DNA of 64,000 bases from Vibrio pacinii DSM 19139 (lineage in GTDB: Bacteria > Pseudomonadota > Gammaproteobacteria > Enterobacterales > Vibrionaceae): the NCBI RefSeq assembly GCF_000711795.1, contig NZ_JONH01000014.1, positions 62,001 to 126,000 on the forward strand, read 5' to 3'. The notes beneath the pieces are model-generated. The model had not been told where the DNA came from. It ran no database searches and saw nothing but the letters and a program-made list of their open reading frames with translations. This document shows, piece by piece, positions 40,416 to 51,105 of this stretch (the stretch's first letter is position 1; each line of letters opens with the position of its first letter). The position numbers and the translations under genes were made by a program.

Positions 40416-40949
40416 ATGTCTCGTGTTGCTAAAGCACCTGTCGCTATTCCAGCTGGCGTAGAGGTGAAACTAAACGGCCAAGAAGTTACTGTAAAAGGTG
40501 CTAAAGGCGAACTATCTCGCGTTCTTAACGACGCAGTAGTTGTTGCTCAGGAAGAAAACAATCTTACTTTCGGTCCACGCGAAGGTGTTGCTAACGCATG
40601 GGCACAAGCAGGTACTGCTCGCGCTCTAGTTAATAACATGGTTGTTGGCGTTACTGAAGGCTTTACTAAGAAGCTAACCCTAAAGGGTGTTGGTTACCGT
40701 GCTGCTATCAAAGGCAACGCTGTAGGCCTAACTTTAGGCTTCTCACACCCAGTTGAGCACGAGTTGCCAGCGGGTATTAAAGCTGAATGTCCAAGCCAAA
40801 CTGAAATCGTGATCACTGGTTGTGACAAACAACTTGTTGGTCAGGTTGCGGCTGACATTCGTTCTTACCGTGAGCCTGAGCCTTATAAAGGTAAAGGTGT
40901 TCGTTACGCAGATGAAAATGTGCGTACTAAAGAAGCTAAGAAGAAGTAA
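40416..40949 (+). CDS. rplF: ribosomal protein L6
   Basis: 177 residues of two related alpha/beta halves; [20 protein letters not shown] and the C-terminal [11 protein letters not shown]. Near the GTPase centre. Confidence 0.97.
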   Translation: MSRVAKAPVAIPAGVEVKLNGQEVTVKGAKGELSRVLNDAVVVAQEENNLTFGPREGVANAWAQAGTARALVNNMVVGVTEGFTKKLTLKGVGYRAAIKGNAVGLTLGFSHPVEHELPAGIKAECPSQTEIVITGCDKQLVGQVAADIRSYREPEPYKGKGVRYADENVRTKEAKKK

Positions 40950-40958
40950 GGTAACACT

Positions 40959-41312
40959 ATGGATAAGAAAGCATCTCGCATCCGTCGTGCTACACGCGCA
41001 CGTCGTAAGATTGCAGAACTGGGTGCAACTCGCCTAGTAGTACACCGTACTCCTCGTCACGTGTACGCTCAGGTTATTGCAGCTAATGGCTCTGAGGTTA
41101 TCGCAGCAGCTTCTACTGTAGAAAAAGCGATCCGTGAGCAAGTTAAGAACACTGGTAACATCGATGCAGCTAAAGCAGTGGGTAAAGCCGTTGCTGAGCG
41201 CGCTCTTGAAAAAGGCGTAGAAGCAGTTGCATTTGATCGTTCTGGTTTCCAATACCACGGTCGAGTGGCGGCGCTAGCAGAATCTGCTCGCGAAGCTGGT
41301 CTGAAATTCTAA
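40959..41312 (+). CDS. rplR: ribosomal protein L18
   Basis: 117 residues; basic N-terminus and [18 protein letters not shown] end. Binds 5S rRNA with L5. Confidence 0.97.
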   Translation: MDKKASRIRRATRARRKIAELGATRLVVHRTPRHVYAQVIAANGSEVIAAASTVEKAIREQVKNTGNIDAAKAVGKAVAERALEKGVEAVAFDRSGFQYHGRVAALAESAREAGLKF

Positions 41313-41326
41313 GGTAGGGTTGGAAG

Positions 41327-41830
41327 ATGGCTAAAGAACAACAAGTTCAAGCGAATGATTTGCAAGAAAAGCTAATCGCCGTTAACCGCGTTTCTAAAAC
41401 GGTTAAAGGTGGTCGAATCATGAGCTTCACTGCACTAACAGTAGTTGGTGACGGTAATGGTCGTGTAGGTTTCGGTTACGGCAAAGCTCGTGAAGTACCT
41501 GCAGCGATCCAAAAAGCAATGGAAAAAGCACGTCGTAACATGACTACGATCGCGCTTAACGAAGGTACCCTTCACCACCCAGTGAAAGGTCGCCATTCGG
41601 GCTCTAAAGTTTACATGCAGCCTGCTGCTGAAGGTACTGGTGTTATCGCAGGTGGTGCGATGCGTGCAGTACTAGAAGTTGCTGGTGTACACAACGTACT
41701 ATCTAAAGCATACGGTTCTACGAACCCTATCAACATCGTTCGTGCTACGATCGATGCTCTAGGTAGCATGAAGTCACCTGACATGGTTGCTGCTAAACGT
41801 GGTCTAACTGTTGAATCTATTTCGGAGTAA
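41327..41830 (+). CDS. rpsE: ribosomal protein S5
   Basis: 167 residues; [20 protein letters not shown] (spectinomycin loop) and [20 protein letters not shown]. Role in decoding accuracy. Confidence 0.97.
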   Translation: MAKEQQVQANDLQEKLIAVNRVSKTVKGGRIMSFTALTVVGDGNGRVGFGYGKAREVPAAIQKAMEKARRNMTTIALNEGTLHHPVKGRHSGSKVYMQPAAEGTGVIAGGAMRAVLEVAGVHNVLSKAYGSTNPINIVRATIDALGSMKSPDMVAAKRGLTVESISE

Positions 41831-41837
41831 GAACACC

Positions 41838-42014
41838 ATGGCAACTATTAAAGTAACTCAGACTAAAAGCTCAATTGGTCGCCTACCTAAGCACAAAGCT
41901 ACTTTGCGCGGTTTAGGCCTTCGTAAAATCAATCATACAGTAGAACTTGAAGATACTCCGTGTGTACGCGGCATGATCAACAAGGTTTACTACATGGTTA
42001 AAGTTGAGGAGTAA
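41838..42014 (+). CDS. rpmD: ribosomal protein L30
   Basis: 58 residues from ATG 41838 ([20 protein letters not shown]). An in-frame upstream codon at 41811 lies inside rpsE and is not used. Confidence 0.95.
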
Positions 42015-42019
42015 TCAGA

Positions 42020-42454
42020 ATGCGTTTGAATACTCTATCACCAGCAGCTGGTGCTAAAACTACCGCTAAGCGTGTAGGTCGTGGTATCGGCTCTGGCCTA
42101 GGTAAAACTGGTGGCCGCGGTCACAAAGGTCAAAAGTCACGTTCTGGCGGTTCTGTCCGTCCAGGTTTTGAAGGCGGTCAGATGCCTCTAAAACAACGTC
42201 TACCTAAATTCGGTTTCACTTCTCGTAAGAGCCTAGTGTCTGCTGAAGTTCGTCTAGCTGAGCTAGCGAAAGTAACAGGTGACGTTGTAGATCTAAACAG
42301 CCTTAAAGCTGCGAACGTTATCACTAAGAACATTGAATTTGCAAAAGTTGTTCTATCTGGTGAAATTAACAAAGCAGTGACTGTTAAAGGTCTACGTGTG
42401 ACTAAAGGCGCTAAAGCTGCAATCGAAGCTGCAGGCGGCAAAATCGAGGAATAA
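42020..42454 (+). CDS. rplO: ribosomal protein L15
   Basis: 144 residues; Gly/Arg-rich N-terminal extension ([20 protein letters not shown]) that snakes into the 50S core. Confidence 0.97.
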   Translation: MRLNTLSPAAGAKTTAKRVGRGIGSGLGKTGGRGHKGQKSRSGGSVRPGFEGGQMPLKQRLPKFGFTSRKSLVSAEVRLAELAKVTGDVVDLNSLKAANVITKNIEFAKVVLSGEINKAVTVKGLRVTKGAKAAIEAAGGKIEE

Positions 42455-42474
42455 TCTCGAGGAACGAGGTACAG

Positions 42475-43809
42475 ATGGCTAAGAAACCAGGACAAGATTT
42501 TCGTAGTGCTCAGAGCGGCTTAAGTGAGCTAAAGTCGCGCTTATTATTCGTAATTGGTGCACTTTTAGTATTCCGAGCAGGCTCTTTCGTGCCGATTCCT
42601 GGTATTGACGCAGCTGTACTTGCCGATTTGTTCGAACAGCAAAAAGGTACCATCGTAGAAATGTTTAACATGTTCTCCGGTGGTGCTCTTGAGCGTGCAT
42701 CTATATTAGCGTTGGGCATCATGCCGTATATTTCGGCATCTATTGTTGTCCAACTGCTAACTGTAGTTCATCCAGCGTTAGCTGAACTCAAAAAAGAGGG
42801 TGAAGCAGGCCGTCGTAAGATAAGCCAATATACACGCTACGGCACGCTTGTACTTGCAACATTCCAAGCGATTGGTATTGCAACAGGCCTACCAAACATG
42901 GTCGATAATCTGGTTGTTATCAACCAAACCATGTTTACGCTTATTGCAACCGTAAGTTTAGTAACCGGTACCATGTTCCTAATGTGGCTAGGTGAACAAA
43001 TTACAGAGCGCGGAATCGGTAATGGTATTTCGATACTCATTTTTGCAGGTATTGTTGCTGGATTGCCATCTGCAATCGGTCAAACAATCGAGCAAGCGCG
43101 TCAAGGTGAATTGCATGTACTTCTTCTGTTGTTGATTGGTGTACTTGCTTTTGCAGTTATTTACTTCGTTGTGTTCATGGAGCGCGGTCAACGTCGAATC
43201 GTCGTTAACTACGCAAAGCGTCAACAAGGTCGTAAAGTATTTGCTGCGCAAAGCACTCACTTGCCACTTAAAATTAATATGGCAGGTGTTATTCCAGCAA
43301 TCTTTGCATCAAGCATTATCCTGTTCCCAGGAACACTGGCGCAGTGGTTTGGTCAAAATGGTGAGAGCAGCGCGTTCGGTTGGTTAACTGACGTGTCTTT
43401 GGCTCTTAGCCCAGGTCAACCTCTGTATGTAATGCTTTATGCAGCAGCGATTATTTTCTTCTGTTTCTTTTACACGGCGTTGGTATTCAACCCGCGTGAA
43501 ACAGCAGATAACTTGAAGAAGTCAGGTGCATTCGTACCCGGCATCCGCCCAGGTGAACAGACAGCTAGGTATATTGATAAAGTAATGACGCGTTTAACCC
43601 TAGCGGGTGCGCTTTACATTACCTTTATCTGTCTGATTCCTGAGTTCATGATGGTCGCGTGGAACGTACGTTTCTACTTCGGCGGTACATCACTACTTAT
43701 CGTAGTGGTTGTTATTATGGACTTTATGGCACAGGTACAGACTCATCTGATGTCCCAACAGTATGATTCTGTGTTGAAGAAGGCAAATCTGAAAGGGTAC
43801 GGTCGTTAA
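42475..43809 (+). CDS. secY: preprotein translocase subunit SecY
   Basis: 444 residues with ten membrane segments. Pore ring and plug region near [20 protein letters not shown], the C5 loop with conserved Arg ([19 protein letters not shown]), SecA-binding C6 tail. Last large gene of the spc operon; the array of exported proteins at 6.6-10.9 kb depends on it. Confidence 0.97.
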   Translation: MAKKPGQDFRSAQSGLSELKSRLLFVIGALLVFRAGSFVPIPGIDAAVLADLFEQQKGTIVEMFNMFSGGALERASILALGIMPYISASIVVQLLTVVHPALAELKKEGEAGRRKISQYTRYGTLVLATFQAIGIATGLPNMVDNLVVINQTMFTLIATVSLVTGTMFLMWLGEQITERGIGNGISILIFAGIVAGLPSAIGQTIEQARQGELHVLLLLLIGVLAFAVIYFVVFMERGQRRIVVNYAKRQQGRKVFAAQSTHLPLKINMAGVIPAIFASSIILFPGTLAQWFGQNGESSAFGWLTDVSLALSPGQPLYVMLYAAAIIFFCFFYTALVFNPRETADNLKKSGAFVPGIRPGEQTARYIDKVMTRLTLAGALYITFICLIPEFMMVAWNVRFYFGGTSLLIVVVVIMDFMAQVQTHLMSQQYDSVLKKANLKGYGR

Positions 43810-43848
43810 TCCGACAGTAGTCTCAGATTTCATCTACGGAGTTTAGCA

Positions 43849-43962
43849 ATGAAAGTTCGTGCTTCCGTTAAAAAAATCTGCCGTAACTGTAAAGTTATCA
43901 AGCGTAACGGTGTCGTTCGCGTGATTTGCAGTGAGCCAAAGCATAAACAGCGCCAAGGCTAA
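43849..43962 (+). CDS. rpmJ: ribosomal protein L36
   Basis: 37 residues: [20 protein letters not shown], then VCS...H region ([12 protein letters not shown]). The Cys11/Cys14/Cys27/His32 zinc ribbon is intact, so this is the zinc-requiring form that Zur-regulated paralogs can replace. GGAG lies 10 nt upstream. Ends the spc operon. Confidence 0.95.
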
Positions 43963-43979
43963 TAAGCAGAAATTTTTAC

Positions 43980-44008
43980 TTGAAATATAAGGTAGTGTCG
44001 AGTATATT
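43980..44008 (+). promoter_or_regulatory. sigma-70 promoter of the alpha operon
   Basis: TTGAAA (43980-43985), 17-bp spacer, TATATT (44003-44008). AAGGTAG at 43989-43995 and CTACCTT at 44016-44022 form an inverted repeat around the -10, a possible operator. Confidence 0.65.
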
Positions 44009-44027
44009 CCCCGGCCTACCTTTTGCG

Positions 44028-44116
44028 TGCAAAAGAAGTAGTACTCCGCAGCGTATCCTAAACGGGCTTTGCTGCGGCTAATTCTTTTATGAAACACTAT
44101 GGAGTGAATAATGGCC
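44028..44116 (+). ncRNA. alpha operon ribosome-binding-site pseudoknot (S4-responsive leader)
   Basis: The segment before rpsM contains GTATCCTAAACGGGCTTTGC and TATGGAGTG near the start codon, close in order and content to the E. coli alpha leader (GUAUCC..ACGGGCUUU.. GGAGUG). There S4 binds a pseudoknot at this position and represses translation of rpsM-rpsK-rpsD-rplQ. Confidence 0.75.
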
Positions 44117-44467
44117 CGTATAGCAGGCATTAACATTCCTGATCAAAAACATGCTGTGATTGCACTAACGTCAATCTACGGCATCGGTAAAACTCGCTCT
44201 CAAGCTATTCTAGCTGAAGTGGGTATTGCTGAAGATGTTAAGATCAGTGAACTAACTGAAGAGCAGATCGATCAACTGCGTGATGGTGTAGCTAAATACA
44301 CTGTAGAAGGTGATCTACGTCGTGAAGTATCAATGAACATCAAGCGCCTTATGGACCTTGGTTGTTACCGTGGTCTTCGTCATCGTCGCAGTCTACCACT
44401 ACGTGGACAGCGTACTAAAACCAATGCTCGCACCCGCAAGGGTCCGCGTAAGCCGATCAAGAAATAA
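44111..44467 (+). CDS. rpsM: ribosomal protein S13
   Basis: 118 residues, [20 protein letters not shown], tail [18 protein letters not shown] contacting P-site tRNA. First gene of the alpha operon. Confidence 0.97.
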   Translation: MARIAGINIPDQKHAVIALTSIYGIGKTRSQAILAEVGIAEDVKISELTEEQIDQLRDGVAKYTVEGDLRREVSMNIKRLMDLGCYRGLRHRRSLPLRGQRTKTNARTRKGPRKPIKK

Positions 44468-44481
44468 TCGGGAAGGTATAG

Positions 44482-44877
<396 letters not shown>

Positions 44878-44904
44878 CGTTTTTTAGAACACTGGAGAAA
44901 GATC

Positions 44905-45525
44905 ATGGCAAGATATTTGGGTCCTAAGCTGAAGCTTAGCCGTCGCGAAGGTACTGACTTATTCCTTAAGTCTGGTGTACGCGCGATCGATACCAAGTGT
45001 AAAATTGATAACGCACCAGGTGTACACGGCGCTCGTCGCGGTCGTCTATCTGAGTATGGCGTTCAGCTTCGTGAGAAGCAAAAAGTACGTCGTATGTACG
45101 GCGTTCTAGAAAAACAATTCCGTAACTACTACAAAGATGCTGCGCGCCTTAAAGGCAACACGGGTGAGAACCTACTTCAGCTTCTTGAAGGTCGTCTTGA
45201 TAACGTGGTTTACCGCATGGGCTTTGGCGCAACTCGCGCAGAAGCACGTCAGCTAGTTAGCCATAAAGCTATCCTAGTTAACGGTAAAGTTGTAAACATT
45301 CCTTCTTTCAAAGTTGCGGCTAATGACGTTGTTTCTATCCGCGAGAAAGCTAAACAGCAATCTCGTATTAAGGCTGCTCTAGAAGTTGCTGAACAACGTG
45401 AAAAACCAACTTGGATTGAAGTAGATGGTAGTAAGATGGAAGGAACATTCAAGCGTATGCCTGAGCGTTCAGATCTGTCTGCTGACATCAACGAACAATT
45501 GATCGTCGAGCTTTACTCTAAGTAA
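44905..45525 (+). CDS. rpsD: ribosomal protein S4
   Basis: 206 residues; [18 protein letters not shown] and an S4 RNA-binding domain ([20 protein letters not shown]). No CxxC zinc motif: the zinc-free form. Primary 16S binder and expected autoregulator of this operon. Confidence 0.97.
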   Translation: MARYLGPKLKLSRREGTDLFLKSGVRAIDTKCKIDNAPGVHGARRGRLSEYGVQLREKQKVRRMYGVLEKQFRNYYKDAARLKGNTGENLLQLLEGRLDNVVYRMGFGATRAEARQLVSHKAILVNGKVVNIPSFKVAANDVVSIREKAKQQSRIKAALEVAEQREKPTWIEVDGSKMEGTFKRMPERSDLSADINEQLIVELYSK

Positions 45526-45548
45526 GGTTAAACTAAAGAGAGGACACA

Positions 45549-46541
45549 ATGCAGGGTTCTGTAACAGAATTTCTTAAGCCGCGTCTTGTTGACATCGAAC
45601 AAGTCAGCACGACTCACGCAAAAGTAACTCTTGAGCCATTAGAGCGTGGTTTTGGCCATACTCTTGGTAATGCACTTCGCCGTATTCTTCTATCTTCTAT
45701 GCCAGGTTGTGCTGTAACAGAAGTAGAAATTGAAGGCGTACTTCATGAGTACAGCACTAAAGAAGGCGTTCAAGAAGATATTCTTGAAATCCTACTAAAC
45801 CTTAAAGGTTTGGCTGTACACGTTGCCGAAGGCAAAGATGAAGTGTTCATTACTTTGAATAAATCAGGCTCGGGCCCTGTGGTTGCAGGTGACATCACCC
45901 ATGATGGTGATGTAGAGATCGCTAACCCTGAACACGTTATTTGTCATCTAACTAATGACAACGCTGAGATCGCAATGCGTATCAAAGTTGAACGTGGTCG
46001 TGGTTATGTTCCGGCTTCAGCTCGTATCCATACTGAAGAAGATGAGCGTCCTATTGGTCGCCTACTGGTTGACGCTACGTACAGCCCAGTGGATAAAATT
46101 GCTTATTCTGTTGAAGCGGCTCGTGTAGAGCAGCGTACAGACTTAGACAAGCTTGTCATCGATATGGAAACGAACGGTACGCTAGACCCTGAGGAAGCAA
46201 TCCGTCGTGCAGCTACTATCCTAGCTGAACAATTGGATGCGTTCGTAGATCTTCGTGATGTACGTGTACCTGAGGAGAAGGAAGAGAAGCCAGAATTCGA
46301 TCCGATCCTACTGCGTCCTGTAGACGATCTTGAACTAACAGTTCGCTCTGCTAACTGTCTGAAAGCAGAAGCGATTCACTACATCGGTGATCTTGTACAG
46401 CGTACTGAGGTTGAGCTACTTAAAACGCCTAACCTTGGTAAAAAATCTCTTACAGAGATTAAAGACGTACTTGCATCACGTGGTCTGTCTCTGGGTATGC
46501 GCCTAGAAAACTGGCCACCAGCGTCTATCGCTGAAGATTAA
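45549..46541 (+). CDS. rpoA: RNA polymerase alpha subunit
   Basis: 330 residues. NTD (1-235) for dimerisation with [20 protein letters not shown]; flexible linker; CTD (about 250-330) with the DNA and activator surface ending [13 protein letters not shown]. The CRP contact determinants are in this domain, matching crp in the same window. Confidence 0.97.
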   Translation: MQGSVTEFLKPRLVDIEQVSTTHAKVTLEPLERGFGHTLGNALRRILLSSMPGCAVTEVEIEGVLHEYSTKEGVQEDILEILLNLKGLAVHVAEGKDEVFITLNKSGSGPVVAGDITHDGDVEIANPEHVICHLTNDNAEIAMRIKVERGRGYVPASARIHTEEDERPIGRLLVDATYSPVDKIAYSVEAARVEQRTDLDKLVIDMETNGTLDPEEAIRRAATILAEQLDAFVDLRDVRVPEEKEEKPEFDPILLRPVDDLELTVRSANCLKAEAIHYIGDLVQRTEVELLKTPNLGKKSLTEIKDVLASRGLSLGMRLENWPPASIAED

Positions 46542-46567
46542 TCGATAATAGTTAGAAGGATTAGGTC

Positions 46568-46948
46568 ATGCGCCATCGTAAGAGTGGTCGTCAACTCAAC
46601 CGCAACAGCTCACATCGTAAAGCGATGTTTAGCAACATGGCTAGCTCTCTAGTACGTCATGAAGTTATCAAGACTACATTGCCAAAAGCAAAAGAGCTAC
46701 GTCGCGTAGTTGAGCCTTTGATTACACTAGCTAAGACTGACAGCGTTGCTAACCGTCGTCTAGCATTTGCACGTACTCGTGACAACGAAGTAGTTGCAAA
46801 ACTATTTAACGAACTAGGTCCACGTTTTGCTGCTCGTCAGGGCGGTTACACTCGTATCCTAAAAGCTGGTTTCCGTACTGGCGATAAAGCTCCAATGGCT
46901 TACATTGAGCTTGTAGATCGCCCAGCTGCTGAAGAAGCTGCTGAGTAA
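46568..46948 (+). CDS. rplQ: ribosomal protein L17
   Basis: 126 residues, [20 protein letters not shown]. At the tunnel exit. Last gene of the alpha operon. Confidence 0.97.
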   Translation: MRHRKSGRQLNRNSSHRKAMFSNMASSLVRHEVIKTTLPKAKELRRVVEPLITLAKTDSVANRRLAFARTRDNEVVAKLFNELGPRFAARQGGYTRILKAGFRTGDKAPMAYIELVDRPAAEEAAE

Positions 46949-46965
46949 TCAGGTTCGTATGAACG

Positions 46966-46994
46966 AAAAAACCGAGCATTAGCTCGGTTTTTTT
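46966..46994 (+). terminator. alpha operon terminator
   Basis: AACCGAGC-ATTA-GCTCGGTT with A-run before and T-run after: a strong intrinsic terminator 17 bp past rplQ, which could also work in the other direction. Confidence 0.92.
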
Positions 46995-47044
46995 GTGCCT
47001 GTAGAAAAGTGCAACATCGTTATTACACGATTACAGCGTATGTA

Positions 47045-47548
47045 CTATTGCCAAATGCTCGATAGCCCCTGCATTAACGCAGAGCTTGCTCCTTGGCTTT
47101 GAAGGGCGTTGATGATCAGTGGTGCGAAGGTACTCACCATTGCTGGATCCATTCCCAGTGCTGCGAAGGCACTGTCTACTGCGCCACTATTGGTTATCAT
47201 TGAAGAGAGTCCACTGCTTTCAAGCAACTCATAGCCTGGTATAAGATTTGCGAGCTCGCTACTTTGACTACTTCCTAATGAGCTTTGTGCCAGCGCCAGC
47301 ATCGAACCAATCCCTCCAACGGCTTGCTCTGAGGTAACGCCAGACGCTTGTTGTACCGTCGACGCTAAGTCAGTGCTAGCGGCCCCTGACTGTTGCCCCC
47401 AAACTTGTAAAGCACCCGTGAGCGCTGCTGTTGCCAATTGATTGTAGTTAGTGTTGCTCGCTTGCGTGGTATCACCTTGCGTGCCAGTGCTTTGACAACC
47501 GAGCAGAGCTAAAGTGAGGCAACTGCCCAGTAAAATGCGTTTATTCAT
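47045..47548 (-). CDS. DUF2780 lipoprotein
   Basis: 167 residues. Lipobox LALLGC (Cys18) predicts a lipid-anchored envelope protein. The mature part is Ser/Gln/Ala-rich with repeats of GI/GV and a helical YELLESSGLSSMI. Matches DUF2780, function unknown. Expressed leftward on its own or with fklB, which lies 100 bp upstream with a terminator between them. Confidence 0.75.
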   Translation of the reverse strand: MNKRILLGSCLTLALLGCQSTGTQGDTTQASNTNYNQLATAALTGALQVWGQQSGAASTDLASTVQQASGVTSEQAVGGIGSMLALAQSSLGSSQSSELANLIPGYELLESSGLSSMITNSGAVDSAFAALGMDPAMVSTFAPLIINALQSQGASSALMQGLSSIWQ

Positions 47549-47592
47549 TATTCGTCCCTATCGTTTTATCAACATCTGTGAGTATCATAGAC

Positions 47593-47622
47593 AAAAAACG
47601 GCGATACAAAAGTATCGCCGTT
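47593..47622 (-). terminator. fklB terminator
   Basis: AACGGCGATAC (47597-47607) and GTATCGCCGTT (47612-47622) with the A-run at 47593-47598, read leftward as a T-run. Confidence 0.88.
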
Positions 47623-47648
47623 GATTATTGCTTTAATTAATCAGTAAA

Positions 47649-48269
47649 TTAAAGAATGTCTAGTAGCTCTACTTCGAAAACAAGAGCTGCAAATGGAGGG
47701 ATTGCTGCACCTGCGCCGCGCTCACCGTAAGCAAGATCTTGCGGGATGTAGAGTTTCCATTTAGAACCTACAGGCATTAGTTGAAGTGCTTCAACCCAAC
47801 CTTTGATAACACCTGTTACAGGGAACTCAGCAGGTTGACCACGTGAAACAGAGCTGTCGAATACAGTGCCGTCTGTTAGTTCGCCGTGGTAGTGAACGCG
47901 AACTTGCTTGTCTGAAGTTGGGATTTCACCAGTACCTTCAGTGATCATTTCGTACTGTAGGCCAGACTCAAGAACCGTTACTTCTGGACGTAGAGCATTG
48001 TCTTTTAGGAACGCTTCACCGTCAGCTGCTGCAACTTTAGCGGCTTCTTGACGTGATGATTCCATACGAGTGTGAAGTTCTTGAAGTGCAGCGTTGATTT
48101 CATCCACTTCAATTGCTGGCTGTTCACCAACAAGTGCGGTTGCGATACCTGCTGCGATAGCGTCAACGTTAAGACCTTCTAGACCAGAACCAGCCAGTTG
48201 CTGACCCATTTGTAGACCGATACCGTAGCTTGCTTTTTGCTCTACAGTGTCAAATTTTACTTCAGACAT
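47649..48269 (-). CDS. fklB: FKBP-type peptidyl-prolyl isomerase FklB
   Basis: 206 residues. N-terminal dimerisation helices (1-about 105) and C-terminal FKBP domain with [40 protein letters not shown] and [17 protein letters not shown]. No signal peptide, so FklB (cytoplasmic) rather than periplasmic FkpA. Confidence 0.92.
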   Translation of the reverse strand: MSEVKFDTVEQKASYGIGLQMGQQLAGSGLEGLNVDAIAAGIATALVGEQPAIEVDEINAALQELHTRMESSRQEAAKVAAADGEAFLKDNALRPEVTVLESGLQYEMITEGTGEIPTSDKQVRVHYHGELTDGTVFDSSVSRGQPAEFPVTGVIKGWVEALQLMPVGSKWKLYIPQDLAYGERGAGAAIPPFAALVFEVELLDIL

Positions 48270-48499
48270 GGTGTCTCTCTATTTATGGTGTATAAAGTGT
48301 CAAGGATACCAGTTATGGGCTTATGATGAAATGGTCGTTGGGCATTCGAGTGGGGTGTTACAGGCTGAGATCCGTCTCTCTTTTTAACCATGTTTCGGCC
48401 AAATTTGACCGCGCTATCACTATCAATCAATAAAATTCCTATACTGATAGCGGCTTGGTTTTTATACTTAGAACAACGCCCATTTGGAGACAAGGTGCG

Positions 48500-49075
48500 A
48501 TGAACCGCAGAAAGAAGAACAGACAACAGAAAGTGGATTACGTTGAGATGGTAAAGGCAAAGCTCAACTCAGTTGACTGGTCAACTACCAAGCAGCGTGT
48601 CATAGAGAAGTGGCAGACACTACCAAAACTTCATCAGCGTGCATTAATGGTTCTGATACCGATATTGGTTATTTTACTGATAATTCCTGCACCTACACCT
48701 GGTGCTGCCAGTAATTCTCCTGAGCCATTAGCGACTCAGCGTGTCAATGTGGATATCAACACCCGCAGTTTGAGCGAGCAAAACAGTGATCAAAAAAAGT
48801 CACAGGCTTCAGCTGATACGTGGAAAGAGTATCAAGTGCAAAATGGCGATACCTTAGCGCAGGTTTTCCGTAGTAATGGATTAGCAATGGCAGACTTAAA
48901 CGCACTGGTTAAAGTTGAAGGTTCTGATAAACCGTTAAGCTACATCAAACAAGGCCAGCTGGTGCGATTTAAGTTGGCGGATGATGGTCAGCTCGATATT
49001 CTGCAGCTTGAAAAAAACAATCAGTCAGTGATGTTTTTCCGCTTGTCAGACGGCGGTTTTGGTCGCAGCAAGTAA
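48500..49075 (+). CDS. OapA/LysM-like envelope protein
   Basis: 191 residues from ATG 48500. Basic cytoplasmic N-terminus, one membrane segment near residue 50-67 (ALMVLIPILVILLIIP), a variable linker and a C-terminal OapA-type LysM-like domain (EYQVQNGDTLAQVFRSNGL through KQGQLVRFKL). Such domains bind cell wall glycan; role in envelope growth is inferred. Its last 55 bp overlap the convergent transporter gene. Confidence 0.85.
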   Translation: MNRRKKNRQQKVDYVEMVKAKLNSVDWSTTKQRVIEKWQTLPKLHQRALMVLIPILVILLIIPAPTPGAASNSPEPLATQRVNVDINTRSLSEQNSDQKKSQASADTWKEYQVQNGDTLAQVFRSNGLAMADLNALVKVEGSDKPLSYIKQGQLVRFKLADDGQLDILQLEKNNQSVMFFRLSDGGFGRSK

Positions 49076-49923
49076 CGCAGAAATTGCCAAGGCATTAGGG
49101 GGAGAATGATCATTGTTATCCCTAGTGCCGTCATCCAGTCTGGAATCTCATCAAACCCAATCACGCCAAATAACACGATGAAGATTAGCCCTGAGTTTTC
49201 TGCTATCGCAATCTGGCCAGCAGGCGCCTTTCGATAAGCCATTACAGCCAGACCGTTGTAAACTAATATTAAGCTCGCACTGGCGACGATAAGTGTCAAA
49301 TGAGTGAGTGAAATCGGTGTCCAATAGATAAAAGCCAGCAGGGCTGACACAGGCAATGAAAGTAGCGATGTCCAGAAAAGGGTACTGATCACGCCCTGAT
49401 CGCTGGGTAGTTTACGTGCGGTCAGGTTAAACAGTGCTAGCGTCAGCGTTGTGCCCAAAGCAAATAGGGCGGCCCAATGGAACTCTGAAGGACGCAAGAC
49501 CACAATCACACCGATAAAGCCAAAGATGGAGGCGACCCAGCGTTTTAGCGACGTTTTTTCATCCAGTAGCAATACGGCCAACGGCAACATCAATAGCGGC
49601 GCTGCATAGAACACTGCATTGGCGGTCGCTAACGTTAGATGAGTAATCGCCACCACCATACAAGCGCTACCGATGATGATCAGGTGGGCGCGGAATAGAT
49701 TAAGTTTGGGGCTATGCAGTCGCTTGTTGCTTGGTGTTTGTCGCCACCACAAAGGAAAAATCACTGCTGTGGAAATCAATTGGCGCAGAAACACATATTG
49801 AAACGTAGAGACTTGGCCATCAAGCAACTTAACGGCTACATCTGACAGTGATGCAGCCAAGTTTCCCACCACCAATAGCAGAATGGCGCTATAAGTCGCT
49901 GAGGCAACCACGCTATTTCTCAA
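49021..49923 (-). CDS. DMT-superfamily (EamA) transporter
   Basis: 300 residues, ten predicted membrane segments in two EamA halves (for example NAVFYAAPLLMLPLAVLLLD and NSGLIFIVLFGVIGFDEIP). Metabolite exporter of unknown substrate. The start overlaps the GNAT gene upstream by 11 bp, so co-translated with it; the 3' end lies under the OapA-like gene on the other strand. Confidence 0.88.
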   Translation of the reverse strand: MRNSVVASATYSAILLLVVGNLAASLSDVAVKLLDGQVSTFQYVFLRQLISTAVIFPLWWRQTPSNKRLHSPKLNLFRAHLIIIGSACMVVAITHLTLATANAVFYAAPLLMLPLAVLLLDEKTSLKRWVASIFGFIGVIVVLRPSEFHWAALFALGTTLTLALFNLTARKLPSDQGVISTLFWTSLLSLPVSALLAFIYWTPISLTHLTLIVASASLILVYNGLAVMAYRKAPAGQIAIAENSGLIFIVLFGVIGFDEIPDWMTALGITMIILPLMPWQFLRYLLRPKPPSDKRKNITD

Positions 49924-50365
49924 GCTTCATGTCGATGTGGGGGATATCATCTTCAAGGTACATCTGTGACGTTTGGACAAAACCATGCCGTTGATAAAAG
50001 TTAGCGAGGTGTTGTTGTGCGCCGATTTCAATGCTCTCATTTGGCCACAGTGTTTGGCAGCTTGCGATGGCTTGTTTGATGAGTTGGTGACCTAAACCGC
50101 CGCCGCGTTTGCTCGCCAGTGTCGCGACACGACCAATACTGCTGCTAGGGTAACTAACGCCTTTAGGTAGTAAACGCGCACATGCGACTAATTGTTGATT
50201 TTGGTAGCCAAGAAGATGGTAAACCCCTGCTTGATGATCTTTATCATCAAGCTCAGGGTAGGCGCACGTCTGCTCAACGACGAAAACATCGACCCTGAGT
50301 TTTAGCAGCTGATAGAGCTGAGTGGTGTCAAGCTGTGAAAAAGGAATGAGTTGCCAATCGATCAT
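49913..50365 (-). CDS. GNAT N-acetyltransferase, ElaA type
   Basis: 150 residues. ElaA-like features: RVDVFVVEQTCAYPELDDKD near residue 25-45, the acetyl-CoA P-loop region RVATLASKRGGGLGHQLI and NFYQRHGF. Cytoplasmic. Substrate unknown. First of a two-gene leftward unit with the DMT transporter. Confidence 0.88.
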   Translation of the reverse strand: MIDWQLIPFSQLDTTQLYQLLKLRVDVFVVEQTCAYPELDDKDHQAGVYHLLGYQNQQLVACARLLPKGVSYPSSSIGRVATLASKRGGGLGHQLIKQAIASCQTLWPNESIEIGAQQHLANFYQRHGFVQTSQMYLEDDIPHIDMKLEK

Positions 50366-50435
50366 GTTTGCTTTGCCTTACTGCTGTGTTTAGCGCGAAT
50401 GTAGCAACTCACTTCAAGTTCGACATTAACAATTG

Positions 50436-50999
50436 TTAACTTTGAGCGCGCTTTTTGATACGACTCAAGCTGATCGATGTAATTCCCAAGTAAGCGGCAA
50501 TTTGATAGTCATTGAGCCGAGTGAGTAGATGAGGAAAGTGCTGACAAAACAGTGCATAACGTTCCTCTGGACTGTAAAGCAACATAAAGCGTTCTTTGTT
50601 CTCTTTATGCATTAATTGAGTTTCGAGTAACTTAAGATAAAGGCTCTGTTTTTCAGCGCGCCAAATTCGTAACGTTTCAAGTGGTAAAGCGATCATCGAG
50701 CAGGGCGTTAAAGACTCAAGTAAATAGGGGGAGGGCTGCTGTTTGATTAAGCTTTCGAAACCAATTATCCAATCGTTTTCCCAATAGAACTCTTTGCTGA
50801 ACTCTTTGCCTTTCTCGGTCAGGTAAGCGGAGTGACAAATTCCATCAAGTAAGAAATAGATCTCTTGGGCCATTTGTCCCTGATGAAGCAAAATGTGGCG
50901 AGTGGGGAGCTCAATAAGCTGGGCAGATTGGCACAGTTGGTTTATTTCACATGAGTTAAAACCGTATTCTGAGAGTTGCTGCTTAAAGCCGTCTAACAT
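50436..50999 (-). CDS. Crp/Fnr-family transcription regulator
   Basis: 187 residues. N-terminal cyclic-nucleotide-like beta roll (TRHILLHQGQMAQEIYFLLDG) and a short C-terminal HTH ending AAYLGITSISLSRIKKRA. It lacks the Arg-Ser cAMP pair and Fnr cysteines, so the signal is unknown. Binds DNA probably as dimer. 70 bp upstream of the GNAT gene, but promoter unclear. Confidence 0.82.
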   Translation of the reverse strand: MLDGFKQQLSEYGFNSCEINQLCQSAQLIELPTRHILLHQGQMAQEIYFLLDGICHSAYLTEKGKEFSKEFYWENDWIIGFESLIKQQPSPYLLESLTPCSMIALPLETLRIWRAEKQSLYLKLLETQLMHKENKERFMLLYSPEERYALFCQHFPHLLTRLNDYQIAAYLGITSISLSRIKKRAQS

Positions 51000-51061
51000 G
51001 GTTGCAGTCTGATTGGAGGAAGGTGAACTGATTCTAACCGATTTTATGCCAGCAGAAAGAT

Positions 51062-51091
51062 AAAAAAGCCGCGAACAGAGTCGCGGCTTTT
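51062..51091 (-). terminator. cpdB terminator
   Basis: AAAAGCCGCGA (51064-51074) and TCGCGGCTTTT (51081-51091) with an A-run at the left end, which reads as a U-run for the leftward cpdB transcript; 15 bp after its stop. Confidence 0.9.
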
Positions 51092-51105
51092 GGCGTACTT
51101 AAAGA

